NCBI GenBank assembly: GCA_038206765.1
Contig: JBBRAM010000002.1
Location: 177,354-241,353, forward strand
DNA: 64,000 nucleotides
DNA from: UKL13-2 sp038206765
GTDB taxonomy: Bacteria > Pseudomonadota > Gammaproteobacteria > Burkholderiales > Usitatibacteraceae
Reading direction: 5' to 3'
Below are positions 33,713 through 42,580 of the stretch, piece after piece (position 1 is the stretch's first letter; each line of letters starts with the position of its first letter). A program made the translations under genes and the position numbers. The notes under the pieces are model-generated. The model did no database searches, had not been told where the DNA came from, and was given only the letters and a program-made list of their open reading frames with translations.

Positions 33713-34831
33713 CTATCGTTTCTTCCGCTGCGGTTGCTGTTGCGTAATACAGTGAATATTGCCGCCGCCCAACAAAATTTCGCGCCCCGGTACAACGACG
33801 ACTTCACGCTCGGAAAATATGCGCTGCAAAATTGCTTTCGCTTCGGCATCTTTCGCGTCGTCAAACGAGGCCGCGATAATGCCGCCATTAACAATTAAAA
33901 AATTAATATACGAAGCCGCGAGCCGGATAGACGGGTCACGCGCTTGGCTACCTGAGATGATTTCCACCCCATCGCATTCTTCTTTGGTGGCGTAGATCGG
34001 GCCGGGGATCGGCATCTTGTGAACAGTCAGTGTTCTACCCCGCGCGTCCTTGGTATTTTCCAACAAGCGTAATGCAGCTTGGCAAAACAGGTAGCTCGGA
34101 TTTTGGTCATCGTCCGTCCACGCGAGCAACACTTCCCCCGGCCTCACAAAACAACAAAAATTGTCGACGTGGCCGTCGGTTTCGTCATTGAATAATCCGT
34201 TTGGCAGCCAAATCACTTTTTCGACATTGAGGTAATTGCGCAGTTTCGCTTCAATCGCTTCGCGCGTGAGGTACGGGTTGCGATTTTTATTGAGCAGGCA
34301 TTCTTCAGTGGTGATGACAGTGCCTTCGCCATCGACATGAATCGAGCCGCCTTCTAAAATGAAATCATTGGTTCGGTAGCGATCAATGCCTTCGATTTCT
34401 AAAATCGTTGCCGCCACCTGATCGTCGCGGTCCCATGGTGCATAAAGACCGCCGGCTAAGCCGCCCCATGCGTTAAACCTCCAATCGACACCGCGGATGT
34501 TGCCATGATCGTTGATAACAAAGGTCGGCCCCGTATCGCGACACCACGCATCGTCAGAAATGATTTCCACAACGCGGATAGGGTGATTGGTTTTCACGAT
34601 TCCCAAACTTGCCGACGCATTCTTAAACTGCGCGGCGCTCACGCAAACAGTTACGGCCTCAAACTGCGCAATGGCCCTCGCAACCAGTGTAAACGCCGCT
34701 TGTGCAGGCGCGGCGCTCAGCCGCCAGTTATCGGGGCGCTCCGGCCATACCATCCAGGTTTGCTTGTGTGGTTCGAACTCGCCGGGCATACGGTAGCCAT
34801 CGGCTCGAGGCGTGGTGGTTAATGTTGCCAT
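33713..34831 (-). CDS. aguA: Agmatine deiminase
   Basis: The 372-residue guanidino-group hydrolase begins with RMPGEFEPHKQTWMVWPERPDNW, as AguA proteins do. Later motifs are DDAWCRDTGPTFVIND, ILEGGSIHVDGEGTVITTEECLLNKNRNP, NDETDGHVDNFCCFV and the C-terminal LLGGGNIHCITQQQP with the catalytic Cys near residue 361. It turns agmatine into N-carbamoylputrescine. It follows aguB by 2 bp, so the two steps to putrescine are co-expressed. The C terminus is unusually basic (PQRKKR). Confidence 0.95.
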   Translation of the reverse strand: MATLTTTPRADGYRMPGEFEPHKQTWMVWPERPDNWRLSAAPAQAAFTLVARAIAQFEAVTVCVSAAQFKNASASLGIVKTNHPIRVVEIISDDAWCRDTGPTFVINDHGNIRGVDWRFNAWGGLAGGLYAPWDRDDQVAATILEIEGIDRYRTNDFILEGGSIHVDGEGTVITTEECLLNKNRNPYLTREAIEAKLRNYLNVEKVIWLPNGLFNDETDGHVDNFCCFVRPGEVLLAWTDDDQNPSYLFCQAALRLLENTKDARGRTLTVHKMPIPGPIYATKEECDGVEIISGSQARDPSIRLAASYINFLIVNGGIIAASFDDAKDAEAKAILQRIFSEREVVVVPGREILLGGGNIHCITQQQPQRKKR

Positions 34832-34833
34832 GA

Positions 34834-35736
34834 TTACAACGCCAAACGACCATCGAGTGTTTTAAGTACGTCGTAAAGCTCAGGCCGACGATCACGAAAG
34901 GTACCCCATGCCGCGCGGATATGTTCCAGTTTATCCAGGTCAAATTTTTGCACGAGAATGCCTTCCTCGGTTTGATTGAGTTCAGCAACCTTTTCGCCAA
35001 ACTGGTTCGCAATAAATGACGAGCCGTAGAAATTGATGTGGTAATCATCTTGATCTTCACGGCCGATGCGATTGCTGGCGATGAGCGGCATCAGATTCGT
35101 GCCCGCATGTCCTTGCTGCACGCGCTGCCAGTGGTCGCGCGAGCTAATTGTTTGATCATGTGGCTCGGTGCCGATGGCCGTTGGATAGAAAAGTAATTCC
35201 GCACCTTGCAACGCCATCGCACGTGCGCACTCGGGAAACCACTGATCCCAACAAATGCCTACGCCAATTTTCGCGTAACGCGTATTCCAAACTTTGAACC
35301 CCGTATCACCCGGGTTGAAATAATATTTTTCATGGTAACCGGGGCCATCGGGGATGTGGCTCTTCCGATACATGCCCAAGTTCGTGCCGTCAGCATCAAT
35401 GATCGCGACACTGTTGAATCGTGCACGGCCGGCCAACTCAAAAAAGCTGACGGGCAATACCACCGACAATTCTTTGGCAATCACTTGAAAATGTTTAATT
35501 GCCGCATTGGAATCAACCGGCGTCGCGAGCTGCAAATAATCCGCGTTGGGCTTTTGGCAGAAGTAGGGCGTTTCAAATAGCTCTTGAATCAAAATAATTT
35601 GCGCACCTTGGGAAGCGGCTTGACGCACTAGTTTCTCTGCGCTGGCGATATTGGCCGCGCGATCCCAAGAGCAGGCCATTTGGGTGGCGGCAACTGTGAC
35701 TTCACGTGGCATTCGATGAGACCGTTGATCAGACAT
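34834..35736 (-). CDS. aguB: N-carbamoylputrescine amidohydrolase
   Basis: From ATG 35736, with an AGGG ribosome site, the protein has 300 residues. It is a nitrilase-superfamily enzyme with the Glu-Lys-Cys triad in LIQELFETPYFCQ, YRKSHIPDGPGYHEKYYF and IGVGICWDQWFPECAR. It hydrolyses N-carbamoylputrescine to putrescine, ammonia and carbon dioxide. A second possible start is ATG 35712 (MPREVTVAATQMACSW). Arginine decarboxylase, which supplies agmatine, is not in the window. Confidence 0.94.
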   Translation of the reverse strand: MSDQRSHRMPREVTVAATQMACSWDRAANIASAEKLVRQAASQGAQIILIQELFETPYFCQKPNADYLQLATPVDSNAAIKHFQVIAKELSVVLPVSFFELAGRARFNSVAIIDADGTNLGMYRKSHIPDGPGYHEKYYFNPGDTGFKVWNTRYAKIGVGICWDQWFPECARAMALQGAELLFYPTAIGTEPHDQTISSRDHWQRVQQGHAGTNLMPLIASNRIGREDQDDYHINFYGSSFIANQFGEKVAELNQTEEGILVQKFDLDKLEHIRAAWGTFRDRRPELYDVLKTLDGRLAL

Positions 35737-35837
35737 TTCTAGCCCTGGCAATATAAAAAATATAAACACCAGTGTTGACGGGCGTTCCAAGGCACTTTTT
35801 CTCGAAACGGCACGCCAATACTAGTAGTTGCAAACTT

Positions 35838-37079
35838 TTAGGCATGAAAAAACAAATACGCCACCCATACCGCCGCGATCACGCCGGAAAACTCGGCGAC
35901 CAATCCCAGCGGCACGGCATAGCGTGTTTTTTTAATCCCGACCGACCCAAAATATAGCGCGACGATGTAAAAGGTTGTGTCCGCCGAACCTTGGAATACA
36001 CAGGCCAAACGCCCGACAAATGAATCGACACCATAGGTTTTCATGGCGTCAATCATCAGCGCTCGCGCGCCACTGCCACTGACGGGCTTCATCAAAGCCG
36101 TCGGCAACGCGGGCGTGAAATCAGTGTTGACGCCCAGCTGCGTGAAGAACCAGGTAAAGCCGTTGACGATAAACCCCAGCACGCCAGAGTTGCGCAACAC
36201 GCTGATCGCAACCAGCATTCCCACCAAATAGGGAATGATGATGAGCGAGGTCTGAATGCCCCCTTTTGCGCCCTCGATAAATGCGTCATAAACATCAATT
36301 TTTTTGCGTAGCGCAGCCGTGATGAAGCCAACGATAATGAGTAGCAGAATCAGGTTACTACTCACTTTGGAAAAGGTCGTAATCTCTGTCTTCGTCAGGT
36401 AGTGCGACAGATAATAAATCAGGGCAACGATAAATGCTGTGATGCCGCCGAGCCAGCCAATCACGACTGAATTAAATAAATTAATACGCTGCTTGATCGC
36501 AACCGCAACCATACCAACCGTCGTCGCGACATAGGTGGCAATGAGGCACGGGATGAAAATGTCCGACGGATCAGCCGCGCCCAATACAGCGCGCTGCGCC
36601 ATGATTGAAAGCGGAATAAGCGTGAGGCCGGAAGCGTGCAGGACCAAGAACATGATCTGCGCATTGCTGGCAGTGTCCTTATTCGGATTCAGCGTATGCA
36701 GGCTCTCCATGGCCTTCAAACCGAACGGTGTGGCTGCGTTGTCGAGACCCAACAAGTTGGCCGAAAAATTCATCACCATGTGGCCGTTGGCAGGATGGTT
36801 TTTGGGGACTTCCGGAAAGATGCGTGAGAAAAATGGCGCGATAATTTTGGCCAAAAAATTGATCGCGCCCGCTTTCTCGCCAATGTTTAAAATGCCCAAC
36901 CACAGCGTCATGATGCCTGCCAGCGGCAGGGCGATTTCCATCACCCCAACTTTGGCCGATTCGAAGGTGCCATCAACTATCTTTTTGAAAATCTCGGTAT
37001 CGCCCAAAAAAATCCACTGGGCCAACGCCGCAATAAAGCCGATGATAAAAAACGATGCCCAGATGTAGGTAAGTGCCAT
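35838..37079 (-). CDS. Fused SpmA-SpmB-type nucleoside-recognition (Gate domain) membrane protein
   Basis: The 413-residue protein has about 9-10 membrane helices and two Gate domains in tandem. The N-terminal half resembles SpmA (FFSRIFPEVPKNHPANGHMVMNFSANLLGLDNAATPFGLKAME). The C-terminal half resembles SpmB (GGIQTSLIIIPYLVGMLVAISVLRNSGVL, then PVSGSGARALMIDAMKTYGVDSFVG). Fused forms are common in Gram-negative bacteria, which do not sporulate, so the sporulation name is historical; transport is the usual guess. It lies between aguB and the peptide-binding protein gene, all on the minus strand, 43 bp after the latter. Confidence 0.88.
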   Translation of the reverse strand: MALTYIWASFFIIGFIAALAQWIFLGDTEIFKKIVDGTFESAKVGVMEIALPLAGIMTLWLGILNIGEKAGAINFLAKIIAPFFSRIFPEVPKNHPANGHMVMNFSANLLGLDNAATPFGLKAMESLHTLNPNKDTASNAQIMFLVLHASGLTLIPLSIMAQRAVLGAADPSDIFIPCLIATYVATTVGMVAVAIKQRINLFNSVVIGWLGGITAFIVALIYYLSHYLTKTEITTFSKVSSNLILLLIIVGFITAALRKKIDVYDAFIEGAKGGIQTSLIIIPYLVGMLVAISVLRNSGVLGFIVNGFTWFFTQLGVNTDFTPALPTALMKPVSGSGARALMIDAMKTYGVDSFVGRLACVFQGSADTTFYIVALYFGSVGIKKTRYAVPLGLVAEFSGVIAAVWVAYLFFHA

Positions 37080-37122
37080 TGTGCGCCGATATTTTATGGG
37101 GTCGAAAGCCGAGAGGGTGGGG

Positions 37123-38769
37123 TTACTTCATCTTCACCCAAATGGGGGAAATTTTATTGTCGGAGCTGTGGACCAGCGTCACGCTCGATGATGAAACCCA
37201 AGGAATAACTTGGCGGTGCAACGGAATCACGAGTACTTCCTTTTGCACTAACTCAACCGCCTGATTAATCAGTTGTTGCCGCGTCTTCGGATCCATTTCC
37301 ACTTCCGCTTTTTCGATTAACTGATCCAGCTCGATATTTTTAAAGTTGCCGTAGTTGGACTCGCCGTAGCCAGTGGCGCTAAAGCTGTGCAACACGGGTT
37401 TTAACGTATACATGCCATCACGGTTTTTATCGCCCCAGCCTTGCAAGCAGGCGCTAAATTCACGCTTCGGCGTGCGCTGAAAATACTGCGCCTTGGGCAT
37501 GGCCTCAACGCTGACATTTAAGCCGATTTTTGCCCACATGGCCGCGAGCGCCACACAGATTTTTTCATCGTTTACATAGCGATCATTCGGGCAATGCAAC
37601 GTGAAACCAAAACCATTTGGAAAACCCGCATCCGCGAGCAATTTCTTCGCGGCAGGAATATCAAGTTGCAAACGTTTTTCCAATGCAGCCGGAATGCCTT
37701 CGCCTTTCGGGTCGGGCTGTGCGATAGCGGTGGGGATCGATAGGCCGCGCATGACTTGCTTTTGAATCGCGATGATGTCGATTGCTTGATACATCGCTTG
37801 ACGGATGCGCTTATCTTTAAATGGGTTTTTGCCCTTTACGTCGGAGAACAATAGCTCGTCGCGCGCCTGATCAAGGGCGACGGCAATAAAGCGGGTTTCC
37901 TCACCTTCCCAAACCTTAAGCTTCGGATCGGATTTGAGCAGCGGCACTTCCTGTGGTGCCGGGTCCTGCACGAATTCCAATTCGCCTGATTTCAGCGCCG
38001 CCATGCGGGTTGCAGCGGAGGCGATGGGACGATATTCAAGGGTCTCGATATTGCTTTCGTAGCGGCCATCCTTAATGCCCCACCAATCGGGATTTTTTTT
38101 ATGGGTGGTTTTGATACCGGGCTCATAGGACACCAATTTGTAGGGGCCGGTTCCCATCGCATTGCGCGACGCGAAGGTGACTTCTTTGGTGGTGAAATCT
38201 TGCGGGGTCATTGAATTATTTTTCTCCGCCCACTTTTTGCTCATGATCGGCACTTCACCCAAGTTAATGAGCGTGGTGGGGATCGGCACTGAGGTGGTAA
38301 ATTCTACCGTGTAGTCGTCGATTTTCTTGGCAACACCAACGGGAATCGCGTAGCTTTTAAATTGTTTCGATTTCGCTGCACGCTCAAATGAGAACACGAC
38401 ATCGTCTGCTGTGAACGCGGTGCCATCATGAAAGCGCACGCCTTTTCGTAAGTTCACGACCCATTTAGTGGGGCTGGTGTTTTTCCATGAAGTGGCAAGC
38501 CAAGGCGTTGGCGACATATCTTTGCCGGGCTGAATCAGGCGTTCATAAACCAGATTGTTTACGGATTTGGTAAACGATTCATCTTGGCCATGCGGATCTT
38601 GGGTGGTTGCATCGCCCCCCGACGACCAGCGGAAATTTTTGTCCGCGGCCAGCGCAATAGCCGGGGCAGCGCAGGCAGCGATAAAGTATGAAAATGCGCC
38701 AAATAAGAACATTTTCCGGAAAGATTTAAGACCGCTTTGCTGAAGATGGCGAGAACGATATGCAGGCAT
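37123..38769 (-). CDS. Periplasmic oligopeptide-binding protein (family 5), MppA-like candidate
   Basis: The 548-residue protein has a signal peptide ending near ...APAIALA and the family-5 binding-protein layout: RWSSGGDATTQDPHGQDESFTKSVNNLVYERLI, then VNLRKGVRFHDGTAFTADDVVFSFER and GTGPYKLVSYEPG. The ATG at 38769 has AGGAG seven bases upstream. No ABC permease or ATPase gene is adjacent. It is transcribed divergently from the GntR regulator of the amino-sugar genes, and the shared gap has an operator-like repeat. An E. coli parallel is MppA, which binds murein tripeptide and uses the Opp permease. That link is inference from context. Confidence 0.85.
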   Translation of the reverse strand: MPAYRSRHLQQSGLKSFRKMFLFGAFSYFIAACAAPAIALAADKNFRWSSGGDATTQDPHGQDESFTKSVNNLVYERLIQPGKDMSPTPWLATSWKNTSPTKWVVNLRKGVRFHDGTAFTADDVVFSFERAAKSKQFKSYAIPVGVAKKIDDYTVEFTTSVPIPTTLINLGEVPIMSKKWAEKNNSMTPQDFTTKEVTFASRNAMGTGPYKLVSYEPGIKTTHKKNPDWWGIKDGRYESNIETLEYRPIASAATRMAALKSGELEFVQDPAPQEVPLLKSDPKLKVWEGEETRFIAVALDQARDELLFSDVKGKNPFKDKRIRQAMYQAIDIIAIQKQVMRGLSIPTAIAQPDPKGEGIPAALEKRLQLDIPAAKKLLADAGFPNGFGFTLHCPNDRYVNDEKICVALAAMWAKIGLNVSVEAMPKAQYFQRTPKREFSACLQGWGDKNRDGMYTLKPVLHSFSATGYGESNYGNFKNIELDQLIEKAEVEMDPKTRQQLINQAVELVQKEVLVIPLHRQVIPWVSSSSVTLVHSSDNKISPIWVKMK

Positions 38770-38867
38770 GAATATCTCCTAGGTAAAAATTGCTTAAATC
38801 TGGCTAAAAATGAGGCTAAAAAGTGATACTAAAAAAAGTTATTAAAAAACTGCTGCTGAAACAGATT

Positions 38868-38889
38868 TTGGTATTAAATTGGTTTTATA
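38868..38889. promoter_or_regulatory. Operator-like 11-bp direct repeat (copy A) between the binding protein and gntR genes
   Basis: Two adjacent 11-mers, TTGGTATTAAA (38868-38878) and TTGGTTTTATA (38879-38889), lie in the divergent gap. A -10-like TATACT (38886-38891) overlaps the second copy. The same arrangement, with the same 11-bp spacing, precedes murQ (54336-54357). No other double copy was found by eye. A GntR/HutC-family regulator encoded beside it is the obvious candidate binder. Confidence 0.65.
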
Positions 38890-38975
38890 CTTCATTTTTA
38901 GATTGTATCCTGTTCATTTGCCAAAATTAAACACCTGCGTCTCCTGCGTCGTTCAGCAATCACTGACGAAACCCC

Positions 38976-39719
38976 ATGAAAAAAAGCGTTTTGCCCGAGT
39001 TTGTACCCGATGCCGAAAATGCGTCGCCGCTCTACCTGCAGCTTGCGCGACAATTGAGCGATGCGGTGAGGGGCGGGCGATATCAGGTTCACGAGGCGTT
39101 GCCATCTGAACGTACGCTATCCGATTCGCTGGGGGTTTCGCGGGTGACGGCGCGGAAGGCGATTGACCAGCTCGTAGAGCAAGGTCTAATTGTCCGCAAA
39201 CGCGGTTCGGGCAACTACATTGCGCCACACATCGAATTGCCGCTATCGCGTCTTAGCAGTTTTTCCGAAGAACTATCACGGCGCGGTTATATCCCCAGCT
39301 CGCGCTGGTTGTTGCGTGGCATCGTCACTGCAACGCCCGATGAGCAGCTGAGTTTGGGGCTATCGCCCAGTGCGATGGTGGCACGTCTGGAGCGCTTGCG
39401 ACTTGCCGACGATGTCGTGGTGGCATACGAAGTCAGCGTGTTGCCGCAGGTGGTGTTGCCCAATCCGGAAGCGGTAGAGAGCTCCCTTTATGAATATCTC
39501 ACCCGCAGCAATCAATCGCCCGCTCGGGCGCTGCAACACATCAAGGCGCTCAATGCGCCAGCAAAGCTTGCTGAGCAGCTAAATATTGCGGTTGGGCAGG
39601 CGGTGTTGTTTATCACGCGGGTCGGCTACCTTGAATCGGGCCAAGCCGTTGAGCTGACACATTCGTATTGCCGCAGTGACTACTATGATTTTGTCGCTGA
39701 GATGCGACGTGAAACCTGA
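38976..39719 (+). CDS. GntR/HutC-family regulator of amino-sugar recycling genes
   Basis: The 247-residue protein has a GntR winged helix-turn-helix at about residues 14-85: SPLYLQLARQLSDAVRGGRYQ, LPSERTLSDSLGVSRVTARKAIDQLVEQGLIVRKRGSGNYI. A UTRA effector domain follows (about 95-240) with SFSEELSRRGYIPSS and VARLERLRLADDVVVAYEVS. NagR/YvoA proteins of this class bind GlcNAc-6-P or GlcN-6-P and repress amino-sugar genes. It starts an operon with anmK, a transporter, nagA and a SIS deaminase gene. It probably binds the repeats at 38868-38889 and 54336-54357. Confidence 0.88.
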   Translation: MKKSVLPEFVPDAENASPLYLQLARQLSDAVRGGRYQVHEALPSERTLSDSLGVSRVTARKAIDQLVEQGLIVRKRGSGNYIAPHIELPLSRLSSFSEELSRRGYIPSSRWLLRGIVTATPDEQLSLGLSPSAMVARLERLRLADDVVVAYEVSVLPQVVLPNPEAVESSLYEYLTRSNQSPARALQHIKALNAPAKLAEQLNIAVGQAVLFITRVGYLESGQAVELTHSYCRSDYYDFVAEMRRET

Positions 39720-39765
39720 TGGGTGATTTATTGTTCGATGTATCGCTTAACACACGTTTCGTTTT

Positions 39766-40974
39766 ATGAACAAAAACCTTCAGGCGCTTTTTGATATAGC
39801 GAATAAGCCCGTAAGAGCAATTATTGGCCTTATGTCCGGCACCTCAATGGACGGGCTCGATGTGGCGCTTTGTGAAGTTTCGGGAAACGGCGAAGCCACC
39901 AAGGTCGTGCTTCGAAAATTCGCGACGGTGGATTACAGCGACGACGTCAAAAATGAAATTCGCCAAGTATTTGCCAAAAAGACAATTGATTTTCAGCAGC
40001 TAACGCTACTCAACGCATGGATCGGCAATCTTCACGCCCAGATGGTTTTAAATTGTTTGCACGATTGGCGCATCCCGCCAGCTGAAATTGACCTCATTGC
40101 ATCGCACGGACAAACCGTCATGCACGCGCCGAAAAGTCTGCATGGATTAGATAAATTTCCGAACGCCACGTTGCAAATCGGCGACGGAGATCACGTCGCG
40201 GTCAAAACCGGCATCATCACCATTTCCGATTTTCGCCAAAAGCATATTGCAGCAGGAGGCGAGGGAGCACCATTGGCGGTATACGGTGATTATTTTATTT
40301 TTGGCCGTCGCGGAGAGAACCGCATCATGCTCAATTTGGGGGGAATTGCCAATTTCACCTACCTGCCCGAGAGCATGAATCCGGAGGATGTTCTGGTCAC
40401 CGATACGGGCCCGGGCAACACGTTAATTGATGCGCTTACCAGGCTAGCTTTTCCAGAAATGCATTTTGACCGCAATGCTGAAATCGCCTCAAAAGGCGCG
40501 CCCAGCCTTGTTCTCCTGAATGCACTCAAAGAAAATATATTCTTCAAAAAGCCATTTCCGAAAACCACTGGTCCAGAATTGTTTAGCGTTGAATACGTAA
40601 AAAGCGCGCAGCAACAAAGCGGCACCGAAGCCATTTCGAATAACGATTTGCTCGCCACGTTAACGCAATTTAGCGCCGAAACCATTGCTGACGGCATTCG
40701 GCGCGCAGTCGCGGAATCGGCGCACGCCACTGCAGATTTTAAAATTTATATGTCCGGTGGCGGCACGCACAATCCGTTGCTGGTTGCGATGCTAAAAAAA
40801 TTGTTGCCCTACACCTTTCATAAAACCGATGTATTAGGTATCGATGGCAACGCAAAAGAGGCCGTCTTGTTTGCGATTTTGGCAAATGAAGCGGTTGCAG
40901 GCGGCGCATCAAACTTCGGTGCCCGAAAGGGTGTCCCCTCGGTTTCTATGGGTAAGATTTCGTTTCCATCGTAG
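39766..40974 (+). CDS. anmK: Anhydro-N-acetylmuramic acid kinase
   Basis: The 402-residue protein has the AnmK start IIGLMSGTSMDGLDVALCE. It also has the conserved blocks IASHGQTVMHAP, QIGDGDHVAVKTGI, GGEGAPLAVYGDYFIFG, MLNLGGIANFTYLP, VTDTGPGNTLIDAL and MSGGGTHNPLLVAMLKK. It phosphorylates and opens anhydroMurNAc from peptidoglycan turnover, giving MurNAc-6-phosphate for MurQ. Length is slightly above the E. coli enzyme. It follows gntR by 46 bp. Confidence 0.96.
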   Translation: MNKNLQALFDIANKPVRAIIGLMSGTSMDGLDVALCEVSGNGEATKVVLRKFATVDYSDDVKNEIRQVFAKKTIDFQQLTLLNAWIGNLHAQMVLNCLHDWRIPPAEIDLIASHGQTVMHAPKSLHGLDKFPNATLQIGDGDHVAVKTGIITISDFRQKHIAAGGEGAPLAVYGDYFIFGRRGENRIMLNLGGIANFTYLPESMNPEDVLVTDTGPGNTLIDALTRLAFPEMHFDRNAEIASKGAPSLVLLNALKENIFFKKPFPKTTGPELFSVEYVKSAQQQSGTEAISNNDLLATLTQFSAETIADGIRRAVAESAHATADFKIYMSGGGTHNPLLVAMLKKLLPYTFHKTDVLGIDGNAKEAVLFAILANEAVAGGASNFGARKGVPSVSMGKISFPS

Positions 40975-41051
40975 TCCTCATGCAGAAATCACCGATGCGG
41001 AAAACAACACCGTCTGATCAAAAGTTCTGCTGAGAATTTATCGCGCCTACC

Positions 41052-42569
41052 ATGTCAACCGCCATTTTATTTTCAGTCGTCATTGCCTACTTCACCTTGC
41101 TGCTTGTCGTCGCCCGCATTACCTCAAAAGGTGCCACCAACGAGTCGTTTTTCATCGGCAATAAAAACAGCAATTGGATGCTTGTGGCGTTTGGCATGAT
41201 CGGCACTTCATTGAGTGGCGTGACCTTCATCAGCGTACCCGGCGCGGTTGGCACAACGGCGTTTACGTATTTTCAAATCGTACTAGGGCAATTGCTGGGA
41301 TATTTTGTGATTGCGTTTGTTCTGCTGCCGATTTTTTATAAGCTGAACCTTACGTCCATTTATGATTATCTTGGCCAACGGTTAGGCATTCAATCCCGTA
41401 AAACAGGGGCGTCGTTTTTTATTTTATCGCGGACGGTGGGTGCTACTGCACGGCTCTATCTGGTCATCAACATTTTGCAAGAGATGATTTTGGATAGCCT
41501 CCATGTGCCGTTCTGGGTGACAGCATCAATCATCATCGTGATGGTGCTGCTCTACACCTATGAGAGCGGCGTAAAAACCATTGTTTGGACCGATTTCTTG
41601 CAGACATCCTGCATGTTGCTTGGCTTGGTGTTGTGCGTTTGGGCACTTCTGAACAGGCTCCATCTCACGATCGGCGAGAGCTTGGTACAAATGGAATCGC
41701 GCGGGTTATCAACTATCTTCTCAACCGACGTGGATAGCAGCCGCTTTTGGCTCAAGCAACTATTGGCGGGCATGTTCATTGCAATTACGATGACAGGCAT
41801 GGATCAAGAGATGATGCAAAAAAACATCTCGGTAAAGGCATTGTCTGATTCACAAAAAAATATCGTGTTGCTTGCACTGCTCATGTTGTGCGTTGTTTTT
41901 CTTTTTTTGTTTCTGGGTGGCTTGTTATATCTGTATGCGCCGACATTAGGCGTGGGCGCGACGGGCGATAAAATTTTCCCCGCCGTGGCGCTCGGGGCCG
42001 GGTTTGGCGCGATGTCGGCAACACTGCAATTGGTGTTTGTGATCGCGCTCATTTCGGCGCTGTTTCCCAGTGCTGATGGCGCGATGACGGCGCTGACATC
42101 GAGTTTATGCATCGATATCTTAGCGATGGAAAATCGCCATGATTGGTCGGGCGCCGATCGCAAACGTATTCGCCATCAAGTGCATCTCGGTGTTGCAGTT
42201 TTGTTTTTGCTGCTCATCATGGTCTTCAAATGGGCGAACAATCCAAGCATGATCGGGCTAATTTTAAAGTTGGCCGCGTTTACGTACGGCCCCTTGCTGG
42301 GCTTGTTTGCGTTTGGCATTCTCACGACGCGCCGGGTGCGTGATGCTGCCGTGCCGTTCATTGCGCTTGCCGCGCCCGTGATCTGCTTTTTAATTGATAG
42401 CAATCAGGCGATTCTGTTTGGGAGCTATCAAATTGGTTTAGAGTTGCTGATCGTGAACGGGCTCATTACATTTGCCGGGTTATGGATAATCAGTAAGCCA
42501 ATCGAACAAACGCCACTCCCAGTGACGCAAAAAGCGACGCAAAAAGTGATGCACACAAAGAACGCATAG
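41052..42569 (+). CDS. Sodium:solute symporter (SSS family), candidate amino-sugar transporter
   Basis: The 505-residue protein has about 13 membrane helices and SSS-family features: an unwound TM1 region, FFIGNKNSNWMLVAFGMIGTSLSGVTFISVPG, LPIFYKLNLTSIYDYLGQRLG, and LFPSADGAMTALTSSLCIDIL near the second sodium-site region. Some SSS members carry sialic acid or sugars. Between anmK and nagA, 77 and 11 bp from its neighbours, it is likely to import GlcNAc, MurNAc or anhydroMurNAc. The substrate is inferred from context only. Confidence 0.88.
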   Translation: MSTAILFSVVIAYFTLLLVVARITSKGATNESFFIGNKNSNWMLVAFGMIGTSLSGVTFISVPGAVGTTAFTYFQIVLGQLLGYFVIAFVLLPIFYKLNLTSIYDYLGQRLGIQSRKTGASFFILSRTVGATARLYLVINILQEMILDSLHVPFWVTASIIIVMVLLYTYESGVKTIVWTDFLQTSCMLLGLVLCVWALLNRLHLTIGESLVQMESRGLSTIFSTDVDSSRFWLKQLLAGMFIAITMTGMDQEMMQKNISVKALSDSQKNIVLLALLMLCVVFLFLFLGGLLYLYAPTLGVGATGDKIFPAVALGAGFGAMSATLQLVFVIALISALFPSADGAMTALTSSLCIDILAMENRHDWSGADRKRIRHQVHLGVAVLFLLLIMVFKWANNPSMIGLILKLAAFTYGPLLGLFAFGILTTRRVRDAAVPFIALAAPVICFLIDSNQAILFGSYQIGLELLIVNGLITFAGLWIISKPIEQTPLPVTQKATQKVMHTKNA

Positions 42570-42580
42570 GAATAGACTCC

